Assembly (NCBI GenBank): GCA_026710105.1
Contig: JAPORR010000094.1
Span: 1-36,912 of the forward strand
Direction: 5' to 3'
Source: Alphaproteobacteria bacterium
GTDB lineage: Bacteria > Pseudomonadota > Alphaproteobacteria > Bin95
DNA length: 36,912 nt
The notes beneath the pieces were generated by a model that had not been told where the DNA came from, did no database searches, and worked only from the letters and a program-made list of their open reading frames with translations. The translations under genes were made by a program, and so were the position numbers. Positions 16,604 through 25,918 of this stretch are shown here, in pieces (the first letter of the stretch is position 1; the number at the start of each line of letters is the position of its first letter).

Positions 16604-19042
16604 ATGGACGCCCTGCAGCGCTCTGACCGCTCCGAAGATGAAGGGCCGGCGTCTGCCCTGCCATCCCACGCCTCTGTCGTCGTCATCGGCGGCGGCGTCA
16701 TGGGTTGCTCCACTCTCTATCATCTAGCGGCGATGGGTGCCGGCGATGCGATCCTGCTGGAGCGGAACCAGATTGCCTCCGGCACGACATGGCATTCGGC
16801 GGCGCAGGTGCGGGCGCTGCGCCATTCGCGCAACCTCACCCGCATGATTCGTTACTCGATAGACCTCTATTCCAGGCTAGAGTCCGAAACCGGGCAGAGC
16901 ACCGGTTGGATCGGCAAAGGGTCGCTGTCCATCGCGACGACCCCAGACCGTCTGGTCCATATCCGTCGCCAGGAGGCGCTCGCCCATGCCTTCGGTGTGG
17001 AAGCTGTCTCCATAAGCCCGGATGAGGCGAAAGAGCACTGGCCGGCGATGAATGTGGATGATGTACTAGGCGCAGTCTGGTCGCCGGGCGACGGCCGCGT
17101 CGGCCCCTCGGATGTCTCGGCGGCGCTTGCCAAGGCAGCCAGGACGCACGGCGCGCGGCTGTTCGAGACCGTGCATGTGACCGGCATACTCACCGGAAAC
17201 GGGCAGGTGCGCGGCGTCGAAACGGACGCGGGCGTGGTCATGTGCGAGGCGGTTGCAGTGTGCGCAGGGCTCTGGTCGCGCGAGGTCGCTGCGATGGGCG
17301 GCGCGCGGGCACCGCTACTCGCTTGCGAGCATTTCTACCTGTTAACCGGGCCGGTGGAGGGCATTGACGGCAATATGCCCACCCTATCCGACCATGATGG
17401 TCGGCTTTATATCCGCGACGACAGCGGGGGCCTGCTGATCGGCTGCTTCGAGCCCACGGGGAAACCAATCCTGCCTGGCACGCTCGGCGAGAATTTCGCC
17501 TTCGGCCTCTTGCCCGAGGACTGGGACCATTTCGAGCCGATGATGATGAATGCGCTGCACCGCCTGCCGGTGCTGGAAACTGCTGAGGCGCGGATGCTGC
17601 TCAACGGGCCTGAGAGCTTCACGCCAGACGGCATGTTTATGCTGGGCGAGACGGCGGAAACGCAGGGCCTATTCCTCGGCTGCGGCATGAATTCGGTTGG
17701 CGTCGCCTCCGCCGGCGGCGCGGGTATGAACCTGGCCCACTGCATCCTCCGCGGACATACCGCCTATGACCTCTCAGAAGCCGACGCCATGCGCTTCGCC
17801 CCAGTCTTCGATTCGGTCGAGCACCTGATGGCCCGTGCACCGGAAGTACTCGGGGCACATTACGAGATCGCTTATTCGGACCGGCAATGGGGCACTGCGA
17901 GGAACCTACGCCGCATGGCTCTCGATGCCGAACACCGCGCAGCCGGGGCTCATATGGGGCAGTTCTACGGCTGGGAGCGGCCCCTCTATTTTGGCAAGAT
18001 CGTCGAACCCGCGCTCAGCTTCGCCCGCCCGGACTGGTTTGAAAGAGTAAAGGACGAGGTGGTGGCCGCCCATGAGCGGGCCGCGGTCTTCGATCTGACC
18101 GCTTTTGGCAAGATCGAGGTCGAAGGCCCTGGGGCGGAGGCCTTCCTGGAGCATATGTGCGCCTCGAACATGGCACGGATGCCGGGCACGGCGATCTATA
18201 CGGCGGTGCTCAACGAGCGCGGAACCTATGAGAGCGACCTTACCGCGCTGCGCCTTGCTGCCGATCGCTATCGGCTCTACACCGGCGCGGCTGCCATACA
18301 GCGCGACCTTACCTGGTTTCGCCGACATGCCGGGGGCTTTGAGGTCGTGCTCCGCGACGCGACGGAGGATTACGCCGTTCTGGCCCTGATGGGCCCTGAC
18401 AGCGGCGGGATCGCGGCGGTATTGGGTGCGTCGGAGCTGAACATGCTCGGCTATTTCAGGCATGCAAGCGCCCAGATCGCTGGGTGCCGGGTGCGGGCCA
18501 CGCGTCTTTCCTATGTCGGCGAGGCTGGCTGGGAGCTGACTTGCCAGGCGGCGGACGCTGCTGCCATTCATGGGGCACTTTTAGAGGCTGGCGCGGTCCC
18601 GGCCGGCCTCCATGCGCAAACCTCGATGAGGATCGAAAAAGGTTACGCCGCGATGGGCCACGAACTCGACGGGGATATCGGGCCGGTTGAGGTGGGGCTA
18701 GACCGGTTCTGCTCGCGGAGGAAGCGCTATATCGGCTCCAATGCCCTTGCCGAGCGCCGTAAGACGGGACAGCGCAGCCTGGCGACAATCTTACTCGACA
18801 ACCCGGAGGCGCTGCCGCTAGGCCATGAACCGGTCCTCTTCGGCGGGCGCATTGCCGGCCAGACGACCTCTGCGGCCTTCGGCTACCGCATCGGCCGCCC
18901 GCTGGCGCTTGCCCATGTCTCAGGAGTGCCGGACGGTGCAGCCGTAGAGATCAACATTGCCCGCACCCGCCATGCTGCCCGCCTGCGCTTCGCCCCCGCC
19001 TTCGATCCCGCCGGCCGCCGCATGTGCACCGGTAGGGGGTAA
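16604..19042 (+). CDS. FAD-dependent oxidoreductase/GcvT fusion, dimethylglycine or sarcosine dehydrogenase family
   Basis: An 812-residue two-part enzyme. Residues 24-390 are a DAO-type flavoprotein domain with the dinucleotide-binding motif VVVIGGGVMG (Gly29-Gly34). His64 in GTTWH is at the place where related dimethylglycine and sarcosine dehydrogenases attach FAD covalently. Residues 395-445 form the linking FAO domain (HYEIAYSDRQWG). Residues 460-810 are GcvT-like and would bind tetrahydrofolate to trap the formaldehyde unit. The start has AAGGA seven bases upstream. No transporter or one-carbon gene is adjacent, so the substrate among N-methylated glycines, betaine derivatives or similar amines stays open. 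It is encoded convergently with ftsZ. The family call is secure; the substrate is not. Confidence 0.88.
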   Translation: MDALQRSDRSEDEGPASALPSHASVVVIGGGVMGCSTLYHLAAMGAGDAILLERNQIASGTTWHSAAQVRALRHSRNLTRMIRYSIDLYSRLESETGQSTGWIGKGSLSIATTPDRLVHIRRQEALAHAFGVEAVSISPDEAKEHWPAMNVDDVLGAVWSPGDGRVGPSDVSAALAKAARTHGARLFETVHVTGILTGNGQVRGVETDAGVVMCEAVAVCAGLWSREVAAMGGARAPLLACEHFYLLTGPVEGIDGNMPTLSDHDGRLYIRDDSGGLLIGCFEPTGKPILPGTLGENFAFGLLPEDWDHFEPMMMNALHRLPVLETAEARMLLNGPESFTPDGMFMLGETAETQGLFLGCGMNSVGVASAGGAGMNLAHCILRGHTAYDLSEADAMRFAPVFDSVEHLMARAPEVLGAHYEIAYSDRQWGTARNLRRMALDAEHRAAGAHMGQFYGWERPLYFGKIVEPALSFARPDWFERVKDEVVAAHERAAVFDLTAFGKIEVEGPGAEAFLEHMCASNMARMPGTAIYTAVLNERGTYESDLTALRLAADRYRLYTGAAAIQRDLTWFRRHAGGFEVVLRDATEDYAVLALMGPDSGGIAAVLGASELNMLGYFRHASAQIAGCRVRATRLSYVGEAGWELTCQAADAAAIHGALLEAGAVPAGLHAQTSMRIEKGYAAMGHELDGDIGPVEVGLDRFCSRRKRYIGSNALAERRKTGQRSLATILLDNPEALPLGHEPVLFGGRIAGQTTSAAFGYRIGRPLALAHVSGVPDGAAVEINIARTRHAARLRFAPAFDPAGRRMCTGRG

Positions 19043-19125
19043 GCCGGAAGTGTCAAGGCAGGGTGAATGCAACCGCGGCGAGGCTCAGCTTGGTGCACCA
19101 GTTCTGACAACACCGCCGGGAGGCC

Positions 19126-19141
19126 TGGAGCTTCCGCTCCA
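19126..19141. terminator. Hairpin between convergent genes
   Basis: TGGAGC and GCTCCA pair perfectly around a TTCC tetraloop, midway between the ends of the FAD oxidoreductase gene and ftsZ. The position suits a bidirectional terminator, but neither strand has a T run after the stem, so factor-independent termination is doubtful. Confidence 0.3.
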
Positions 19142-19176
19142 ACGCCAGACAGTTGATGCACGGTTTCTGGGCGACA

Positions 19177-20682
19177 TCAGTTGGCCTGGCGTTTCAGGAA
19201 CGCCGGAATGTTAAGTTGGTCATCATCCTCCGCCGGTGCGGGGACCGCCTTGCCACTGCCGATGCTCATTTCCAGAACGGACGCTTCCTTGGGGGTCTCC
19301 TCGGGTTCACGCCCTAGAAGGCCGGGCAGGCCGAACCAGCTGCGGCGTGGCGGCACAGGGGACTCTTCGGGTTCGGCTTTCGCCGGAGGATCGCGGAATA
19401 ATTGCGTCTTGCGTGGTGTGCTCGCACCTTCTGGAACGAAGGGCTTGCCGAAGGCTGGCTTGTAGGCCGGGGTAGCTTCCGCCTCGTCTTCCCTAATTTC
19501 CTCCGATGGGTCCGAAGCCTCAGCGACGGCTTCCTCGGGGGCCTGTGTTGTCGAACTCTCAGACGCTATCTCCTCTAGGACTGCGTCCCGAGCCGCCTCC
19601 ACCGGGGTTTCCAAGGGAGCTTCCGCCGTTTCTTCATCCACGATCTCGTCTTCCGCGAACGCTTGGATGGGAACGACATGCGAGGCGATCGGGTCCGTGA
19701 CACGTTTCAGTTCCGAATCGATACCGGTCGCGACCACGGACACGCGCATCTTGTTGTTCATGCTCTCGTCAAGCGTGGAGCCGAATACGATATTGGCGCT
19801 TTCGTCCACTTCCTGACGGATGCGGTTGGCGGCCTCGTCCACTTCCATCAAGCCCATGTCGAAACCGCCGGTAATGTTGATAAGCACCGCCTGTGCACCC
19901 CGCATGGAGGTATCGTCCAGAAGCGGGTTATCGATCGCGTCTTCGGCAGCTTCCCGGGCCCTGTCTTCGCCCTCGGCTTCGCCTGTGCCCATCATCGCCT
20001 TGCCCATCTCGCGCATGACGGAGCGGATATCCGCGAAGTCGAGATTGACGAGGCCCGGCTTTATCATCAGGTCGGTTACGCCGCGCACACCCGATTGCAG
20101 GACGTCGTCCGCCTTCTGGAATGCCTCGGCGAGCGTGGTTTTCGGATCGGCCACCTGGAACAGATTCTGGTTCGGGATAACGATCAGTGTATCGACGAAT
20201 TTGGCGAGCTCCTCGATGCCATTCTCGGCGGCCCGCATCCGGCGCGTGCCCTCGAAATTGAACGGCTTGGTCACCACCCCGACCGTCAATACGCCGCGCT
20301 CGCGCGCTGCTCGGGCAATTACCGGAGCAGCTCCGGTACCTGTGCCGCCCCCCATTCCGGCCGTAATGAACAGCATATGACTGTCTTCGATCTCGACCAT
20401 GACTTCGTCGAGCGCTTCTTCGGCGGCTGCCCTACCGATATCCGGCTCCGCGCCCGCGCCGAGGCCGTTGGTGAGATTAGCGCCAAGCCGGATGCGGTTG
20501 GGCGCGTCCGACAGGCCGAGCGCCTGAGCATCGGTGTTGGCGACCACGAACTCGACACCCTGGAGGGCGGAACGGATCATGTTGTTGACTGCATTGCCTC
20601 CTGCGCCACCGACGCCAATGACCGTGATTCGCGGCCTCATCTCGGCATAGTCGGGCGGAGAGTGAAAGGTAATTGCGCTCAT
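19177..20682 (-). CDS. ftsZ: Cell division GTPase FtsZ
   Basis: A 501-residue tubulin homologue that forms the Z-ring. The ATG at 20682 is eight bases after an AGGAGAA site, the best ribosome binding site in the cluster. The GTPase core (about 17-330) contains the opening [16 protein letters not shown] and the tubulin signature GGGTGTG at 111-117. It is followed by an acidic, low-complexity linker of about 150 residues and the conserved C-terminal peptide NIPAFLKRQ near 491-499, which binds FtsA and other partners. The long linker is usual in alphaproteobacteria. It is the last gene of the dcw cluster, 39 bases after ftsA. A GANTC site lies four bases upstream of its start codon. Confidence 0.98.
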   Translation of the reverse strand: MSAITFHSPPDYAEMRPRITVIGVGGAGGNAVNNMIRSALQGVEFVVANTDAQALGLSDAPNRIRLGANLTNGLGAGAEPDIGRAAAEEALDEVMVEIEDSHMLFITAGMGGGTGTGAAPVIARAARERGVLTVGVVTKPFNFEGTRRMRAAENGIEELAKFVDTLIVIPNQNLFQVADPKTTLAEAFQKADDVLQSGVRGVTDLMIKPGLVNLDFADIRSVMREMGKAMMGTGEAEGEDRAREAAEDAIDNPLLDDTSMRGAQAVLINITGGFDMGLMEVDEAANRIRQEVDESANIVFGSTLDESMNNKMRVSVVATGIDSELKRVTDPIASHVVPIQAFAEDEIVDEETAEAPLETPVEAARDAVLEEIASESSTTQAPEEAVAEASDPSEEIREDEAEATPAYKPAFGKPFVPEGASTPRKTQLFRDPPAKAEPEESPVPPRRSWFGLPGLLGREPEETPKEASVLEMSIGSGKAVPAPAEDDDQLNIPAFLKRQAN

Positions 20683-20721
20683 TGGATTCTTCTCCTGTCA
20701 CTATATCGTTGGATTTCGTCA

Positions 20722-21957
20722 TCAGATGTTCTGGCGTATCCATGCACCGAAGCGGGCGAACAGATGTATAGGTGGTGCCAGATTGGGCATCGCATGCGAT
20801 GCCGGCGTGTTCTCGGTGCTGGCATGGACCAGCAGGCCGGCGCAGGCGGCATAGGCGGGCCCGGTCCGAGAGTCGGCGATCTGGAAGCCGGGCCCGATCG
20901 TTCCCGACCGGACCTGGCGCTCCAGCACTAGTTCGCCGAACCGGACGGCGCCGACGAGCTGGCTAGCTCCCCCAGCGAGGACAACCCGTCGACCCGCTTC
21001 AACCCGGGCATAGGTTTCGTCCAGGCGGGCGCGGACGCGCTCGAAGGTCTGCTCCGTGCGCGGTGTGACGATCTGTGTCAGATAGGGTGGAACCGCCTCG
21101 CGGCCATTTCTGCGATAGCTATCTTGCGTATCCGGAACCTGCAGTGGACTGGTCTCCATGGGCGAACCGTTGAGGCAGCTTGCCTCTTTGACCTTGATTT
21201 CTTCGGCCTCTCGGAAACTCAGGGAGAAGGCATAGGCAACATCTTCGGTCAGCCTCGCGCCACCTTTCTTCAGCACGTCCACGAAGGTCGCGCCGCGTCG
21301 GTCGAAGACGGCGAGTCCTGTAGTCCCGCCGCCCATATCGACCACGGTGATGCCGAGTTCGCGGTCCTCTTTGCTGAGCACTGCGAGGCCGGCGGCGTAT
21401 GGCGCCGGCAGGATCCCGGCGACTTCGACATGCGCGGCCTTCACGCAAGCCTCAAGATTAGCGATCGGCCCGGCTTCGGCGGTGATCGCATGCAGATCGA
21501 TGCCAATGTGCTTGCCATACATACCGAGCGGATTTTCGATGCCGTCCACACCGTCCACCGTGTAATGCAGCGGGCGGACCAGAAGCAGGCAGCGGTCATC
21601 GGTGTCTATGCGCGCATAAGCGTCGGCCTGGATCTGGCGGATATTTGCGGGAACGATCCTTGGCCCGGCGACCGGAACCTCTATGCGAATGCGCTGGCTT
21701 GCGGGGCGCCCGCCACTGGTCGCTACATAAATCTGCTGGATCTCAATGTCGGCCATGCGTTCCGCATGGGTGATCGCTGTGGCGATGGCTTTTCCGGCGG
21801 CGTGGATATCGACGACAGCGCCCTCGACAATGCCGCGTGAGGCCCGATCGCCTATGCCTATGACATCGAAGCGCCCGTCGTCGAGAACCCTGGCTATGAA
21901 GCAGCAAATCTTCGTGCTGCCGACATCCAGCGCCGCGACGATATTCTCCCGCGCCAT
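20722..21957 (-). CDS. ftsA: Cell division protein FtsA
   Basis: A 411-residue actin-like ATPase that anchors FtsZ to the membrane and recruits later divisome proteins. The longest frame begins at 22038, inside ftsQ. The ATG at 21957, four bases after the ftsQ stop, gives the family start MARENIVAALDVGSTKICCF. The nucleotide-binding phosphate loops are DVGSTK and VVDMGGGTTGLAVF, with the SHS2 subdomain between them. VLAGGASQLVGA is the adenosine motif. The C-terminus PPIHLFARFGAWIRQNI is the amphipathic membrane-targeting helix. All parts expected for a working FtsA are present. Confidence 0.97.
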   Translation of the reverse strand: MARENIVAALDVGSTKICCFIARVLDDGRFDVIGIGDRASRGIVEGAVVDIHAAGKAIATAITHAERMADIEIQQIYVATSGGRPASQRIRIEVPVAGPRIVPANIRQIQADAYARIDTDDRCLLLVRPLHYTVDGVDGIENPLGMYGKHIGIDLHAITAEAGPIANLEACVKAAHVEVAGILPAPYAAGLAVLSKEDRELGITVVDMGGGTTGLAVFDRRGATFVDVLKKGGARLTEDVAYAFSLSFREAEEIKVKEASCLNGSPMETSPLQVPDTQDSYRRNGREAVPPYLTQIVTPRTEQTFERVRARLDETYARVEAGRRVVLAGGASQLVGAVRFGELVLERQVRSGTIGPGFQIADSRTGPAYAACAGLLVHASTENTPASHAMPNLAPPIHLFARFGAWIRQNI

Positions 21958-21961
21958 GGCT

Positions 21962-22747
21962 TCAGCTCCGTTCCGCGGTTTCGTTTCCGGACATGCGTAG
22001 GACCATGCGACCGTCGAAACGCATGTCGATATGAGCAATCTCTCCGTCTAGCAGCCGGCGTTCGCGGTCGATTTGCGCCAGGCGTGCCCAAGCAGCTTCG
22101 GTCCCTTCTTCCGGCAACTTGATCTCGATCCGCCAGTCGAGATGGACGTTCCAGCGTCTCCCGGACACGAAAGTAAGCCCAGTGACGCGCCCGGCGAGGT
22201 CGGGTTCCTTGCCGAGCATAGTGAACATGGCGGGAGCAGCGACTGCAGCGCCAGCGCCGCGGACCACGGGCAAGTCGGCGAAGGCGCGCGGATCGAGGCC
22301 CGCTATCGTGTGGCCTGTACTGTCGATTACCGCGAAATCCCGGCCCTGATCCCAGACCGCCAGTTTTTTGCGCTCGACCAGGCGGACGACCAACACATCT
22401 GGAAGCGCCCGCTCCACTTCTGCCTGCTGCACCCAGGGCAGGGCTTCAATGCGTGTGCGTGCGGCGCGTATATCTACCGCAAGAATGGGTGACCCGGCGA
22501 CAGCTCCAAGAGCCCGCCGCACCTCTTCCTGCGTTGTCCGCGCGCGACCGACCACCAGCACTTCCCGGACCTGGAAACCGGCATGCGCGGAGAGGGCATA
22601 GGCCCGCTCCATGACGGCGCTGACTTGTCCGCCTACCCACTCGGCGCCGCCCAGCCGGAGGACTGCCGCCGTCACTACTGTTAGCAGGACCAGCGACGCC
22701 AAGCGCCCAAGCCACCGGCGACCGCGCCGGGCTTTCAGCAGTCGCAT
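21962..22747 (-). CDS. ftsQ: Cell division protein FtsQ
   Basis: A 261-residue bitopic inner membrane protein that links early and late divisome proteins through FtsB/FtsL. A basic cytoplasmic N-terminus (MRLLKARRGRRW) precedes one membrane helix at about 14-32. The POTRA domain spans about 56-125 (FQVREVLVVGRARTTQEEVRRAL), followed by the beta domain to about 240. The start codon lies inside the end of ddl, a 13-base overlap, and the stop is four bases before ftsA. Sequence conservation of FtsQ is low, but the topology and position between ddl and ftsA make the call firm. Confidence 0.95.
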   Translation of the reverse strand: MRLLKARRGRRWLGRLASLVLLTVVTAAVLRLGGAEWVGGQVSAVMERAYALSAHAGFQVREVLVVGRARTTQEEVRRALGAVAGSPILAVDIRAARTRIEALPWVQQAEVERALPDVLVVRLVERKKLAVWDQGRDFAVIDSTGHTIAGLDPRAFADLPVVRGAGAAVAAPAMFTMLGKEPDLAGRVTGLTFVSGRRWNVHLDWRIEIKLPEEGTEAAWARLAQIDRERRLLDGEIAHIDMRFDGRMVLRMSGNETAERS

Positions 22748-23637
22748 CGTGCTGCCTCCGTCATTAATCGCACGAGGTGCGGGAAATCGATGCCGACATG
22801 GGCGGCGATTTCCGGCACCAGAGAGAGCGGTGTGAGACCTGGTTGCGTGTTCACTTCCAGGAGGTAGAGTCCAGAGCCATGCTCGTCATATCGGAAGTCC
22901 GCGCGCGTGACTGACCGGCAGCCAAGCGCGGTATGGGCGCGCTCGGCGATATCAAGTGCCTGGGCTGCCACCTGGTCATCAACCGGCGCCGGGATCAGAT
23001 GCTCAGCGCGCGCTTCGGTGTATTTCGTGTCGTAATCGTAAAAGCCCCGATAGGGGCGGATTTCGAGCAGGCCGAGCGCCTGGCCGTCATTCACGGCGAC
23101 GGTAAGTTCACGGCCCGGGATGTATTGTTCGACCAGTGCTTTGTCGCCGAAGGGCCAGGTCTCGGTCGTCAGCGGGACGGCATTCGAGCCTTCCTCGACG
23201 ACGACGACCCCGACGCTCGAGCCCTCCGAAACGGGCTTGACGACATAAGGCGGCGGCATGACGTTATGCGCATGCCCGCAGCACACGACCTCGCCTTCAG
23301 GCACGGTGATACCGGCCGTCTGGAACACGGCTTTCGCTGCCGCCTTGTTCATAGCGAGAGCCGAGGCGCGGATACCGGAATGGGTGTAGGGAATGCCCAT
23401 GAGTTCGAGCAGTCCCTGTATGCAACCATCTTCGCCGAAGCGCCCGTGTAGGGCGTTGAACGCGGCGTCGGGCGCCGGGGTTAACCTTGTTGCCAGAGCC
23501 GGGATATCAGCGCCGACATCTATGGGATCAACCGTATAGCCAAGCGCCGTCAGTGCCTCGCACACGGCCCGGCCCGTGGTGAGTGACACCTCCCGCTCGG
23601 CGGACACGCCGCCCATAAGCACGGCAATCCTGTTCAT
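22735..23637 (-). CDS. ddl: D-alanine--D-alanine ligase
   Basis: A 300-residue cytoplasmic ATP-grasp enzyme that joins two D-alanines for the pentapeptide stem. The ATG at 23637 overlaps the murB stop (ATGA) and gives the family start MNRIAVLMGGVSAEREVSL, in which the glutamate is catalytic. The ALHGRFGEDGCIQGLLELMGIPYT block and the SVGVVVVEE loop are present. The C-terminus has the metal-binding EVNTQPGLTPLSL. The residues seen are those of D-Ala-D-Ala ligases of the DdlB type, with no sign of a D-lactate-type resistance variant. A 21-residue longer frame upstream was rejected because it lies inside murB. Confidence 0.97.
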   Translation of the reverse strand: MNRIAVLMGGVSAEREVSLTTGRAVCEALTALGYTVDPIDVGADIPALATRLTPAPDAAFNALHGRFGEDGCIQGLLELMGIPYTHSGIRASALAMNKAAAKAVFQTAGITVPEGEVVCCGHAHNVMPPPYVVKPVSEGSSVGVVVVEEGSNAVPLTTETWPFGDKALVEQYIPGRELTVAVNDGQALGLLEIRPYRGFYDYDTKYTEARAEHLIPAPVDDQVAAQALDIAERAHTALGCRSVTRADFRYDEHGSGLYLLEVNTQPGLTPLSLVPEIAAHVGIDFPHLVRLMTEAARCDC

Positions 23638-24536
23638 GCCGCTCCCCGGCGCCCGATGCGCTCGATTTCCCAGTCGAGGTTGATGCCCGTGGCGGCACAC
23701 ACACGAGCGCGCACATCTTCGCCCAAGTCCTCAAGATCGGCGGCGCTCGCCGAGCCGGTATTCACCAGGAAGTTGCAGTGCATCTCGGAAACCATCGCGC
23801 CGCCACGTCTCAGGCCCCGACAGCCCGCCTGGTCGATCAGCTCCCATGCCCTAGCGCCGGCTGGATTGCGGAAGGTAGAGCCGCCCGTGCGCGTACGGAT
23901 CGGCTGGCTGGCTTCGCGGGCGGACGCGATTTCGGCCATGTCGGTGCGCACTGCCTCGGAGGGGCGGCCTGCACCCTGGAAGCGTGCCGACAGAAAGATG
24001 CAGTCTCTGTCCAGGTCGTTGCCGCGGTAGCGGAAGGCGAAATCGTCATTGACGAAGCGTTCGATGCTGACCCGGCGCATCATTACATCGGCATCAAGCA
24101 GCACATCGGCGGTTTCGCGGCCATAGGCGCCGGCGTTCATAGCGAGGGCGCCCCCGACCGTACCCGGGATGCCGGACAGGAATTCGAGCCCGCCAATGCC
24201 GGCGTCCGCCGCAGCACGGGCGACATTGGTACAGAGCGCCGCTCCGCCAGCGACAATGGTTTCGCCCTCGGCGCGGATCCCGGCGAAGCCACGTCCGAGG
24301 CGCATAACAAGCCCTTCAACGCCGCCGTCCCGGATGAGCGTGTTGGAGGTGACGCCCAGGACTGTGAGTGGCACGTCGTGAGGCAATTGCGCCAACAGCG
24401 CCTCCAGGTCGGTGCGGTCCACGGGGCGGGCCATCGCTTCAGCCGGCCCGCCGACGCCAAACCAGGCGATCCGGTCCAACGGAGCCGAGGCGCTTATGCG
24501 CCCCCGAATGCAGGGCAGAGGGAAGCGCGGGATCAT
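23634..24536 (-). CDS. murB: UDP-N-acetylenolpyruvoylglucosamine reductase
   Basis: A 300-residue FAD enzyme that reduces the enolpyruvyl group with NADPH to give UDP-MurNAc. The ATG at 24536 overlaps the murC stop (ATGA); the longer frame to 24644 lies in murC. The FAD-binding block includes WFGVGGPAEAMARP, NTLIRDGGVEGLVMRLG and GLEFLSGIPGTVGGALAMNAGAYG. The catalytic serine lies in RTGGSTFRNP and the proton-donating glutamate region in GAMVSEMHCNFLVN. The short loop pattern is that of type II MurB. The order murC-murB-ddl is standard for this class. Confidence 0.97.
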   Translation of the reverse strand: MIPRFPLPCIRGRISASAPLDRIAWFGVGGPAEAMARPVDRTDLEALLAQLPHDVPLTVLGVTSNTLIRDGGVEGLVMRLGRGFAGIRAEGETIVAGGAALCTNVARAAADAGIGGLEFLSGIPGTVGGALAMNAGAYGRETADVLLDADVMMRRVSIERFVNDDFAFRYRGNDLDRDCIFLSARFQGAGRPSEAVRTDMAEIASAREASQPIRTRTGGSTFRNPAGARAWELIDQAGCRGLRRGGAMVSEMHCNFLVNTGSASAADLEDLGEDVRARVCAATGINLDWEIERIGRRGAA

Positions 24537-25918
24537 TTCCAGACGCCCCGCAGCGAAGCCGGTAGAGCATGGGCCCAGGTGGTGATCGAGCCGGCGCCGA
24601 GGCAGACGATAGTGTCGCCGGGAGCGGCCCATGAGCCGGCGCATGACGCGAGGTCTTCGGGCCCATCGATGGCCTTTACGTCTTGGTGGCCGCCGGCGCG
24701 GGTTGCGGCGACAAGTGCCTCCTGGCTGGCGCCGGCGATTGGCGCCTCACCGGCGGCATAGACCGGCGCGATCAACACCTTGTCGGCCTGAGAAAAACAA
24801 TGCGCGAACTCGTCGAGCAGCGCACTAAGCCGGGTGTAGCGGTGCGGCTGCATCACCGCCATGACCCGCCCGCATCCTGCTAGGCGTGCGGTGGCCAATA
24901 CGGCCGCGATTTCGGTCGGATGGTGGGCGTAATCGTCGATGATCCTCACGCCATCCACCTCTCCAGCGAGCGTGAACCGGCGCTGCACCCCCCGGAACTC
25001 GGCAAGCGCGCGGCGGATGGCGTCCTCCGAAATGCCCAGAAGATGGCCGACGGAAACAGCCGCGAGCGCGTTTTCCGCATTGTGGTGGCCTGGCACACCG
25101 ACTTTTAGATCCCGGATGCACGCGAGGCCTGATACATTGAACCGGCTGTTCGCAGCCTCCAGCACCAGTGTGTCGCCGCGCATATCGGCGTCGGGCGCGA
25201 AACCGTAGCGGAGCACTGGCCGCCGACACTGCGCTGCCAGCCGGCGCGCGCCCTCATTATCCGCGGATAGGATGATGCGACCGAAGGGCGGCACCGAGTT
25301 CGCGAACCGGACGAAGCACGCCTCGATTTCGGCGAGGTCGCGATAGTGCTCCATATGCTCGGCTTCGATATTGGTCACAATGGCGAGAGTCGTCGGCAGG
25401 TTGAGGAATGACCTGTCGCTCTCATCTGCTTCGATGACGGCCCAGGGGCCCTGCCCCAGCCTGGCATTGGAGCCGAGGCCTTCCAGAATGCCGCCATTCA
25501 CCACTGTCGGGTCTAGCCCACCGGCTTCGAGCACGGCCGCAATCATGGCAGTGGTCGTGGTCTTCCCATGCGTGCCGGAGACGGCGATGGGCCATGAGAG
25601 AGACGCGATCGCCGCAAGCGCCTCCGAGCGGTGAAGGACAGGGAGGCCGCGGCGGTGCGCCTCGTGCCTTTCCGGGTTGTTTTCGGGGACGGCAGTCGAG
25701 GCGACGACCGCTGCCGCCTCGCCGAGATTGATGGCGTCATGGCCGATCCTGACCTTCACACCAAGCGCTTCCAGCCGGGCCGTATTACCACTGGCTTGCA
25801 CATCGCTGCCGCTCACGGGACAGCCAAGCTGGTGCAGCAATTCGGCGACGCCGCTCATGCCGATGCCGCCGATGCCAATGAAATGGAGTGGTCCGAAAGG
25901 AAGAGGGAACGGTCTCAT
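24533..25918 (-). CDS. murC: UDP-N-acetylmuramate--L-alanine ligase
   Basis: A 461-residue cytoplasmic ligase that adds L-alanine to UDP-MurNAc. The ATG at 25918 overlaps the murG stop (ATGA) and yields MRPFPLPFGPLHFIGIGGIGMSGVA, in which the HFIGIGGIGMS motif marks MurC. The ATP loop is VSGTHGKTTTTAM. The central domain includes EADESDRSFL and NIEAEHMEHY. The C-terminal domain has IIDDYAHHPTEIAAVL, another MurC hallmark. Length and motifs are normal. Confidence 0.98.
   Translation of the reverse strand: MRPFPLPFGPLHFIGIGGIGMSGVAELLHQLGCPVSGSDVQASGNTARLEALGVKVRIGHDAINLGEAAAVVASTAVPENNPERHEAHRRGLPVLHRSEALAAIASLSWPIAVSGTHGKTTTTAMIAAVLEAGGLDPTVVNGGILEGLGSNARLGQGPWAVIEADESDRSFLNLPTTLAIVTNIEAEHMEHYRDLAEIEACFVRFANSVPPFGRIILSADNEGARRLAAQCRRPVLRYGFAPDADMRGDTLVLEAANSRFNVSGLACIRDLKVGVPGHHNAENALAAVSVGHLLGISEDAIRRALAEFRGVQRRFTLAGEVDGVRIIDDYAHHPTEIAAVLATARLAGCGRVMAVMQPHRYTRLSALLDEFAHCFSQADKVLIAPVYAAGEAPIAGASQEALVAATRAGGHQDVKAIDGPEDLASCAGSWAAPGDTIVCLGAGSITTWAHALPASLRGVWK

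Noticed and set aside
19663-20931. 422-codon frame antisense to ftsZ
   Set aside because: Shadow of the ftsZ codon pattern; no ribosome binding site or recognisable protein family.
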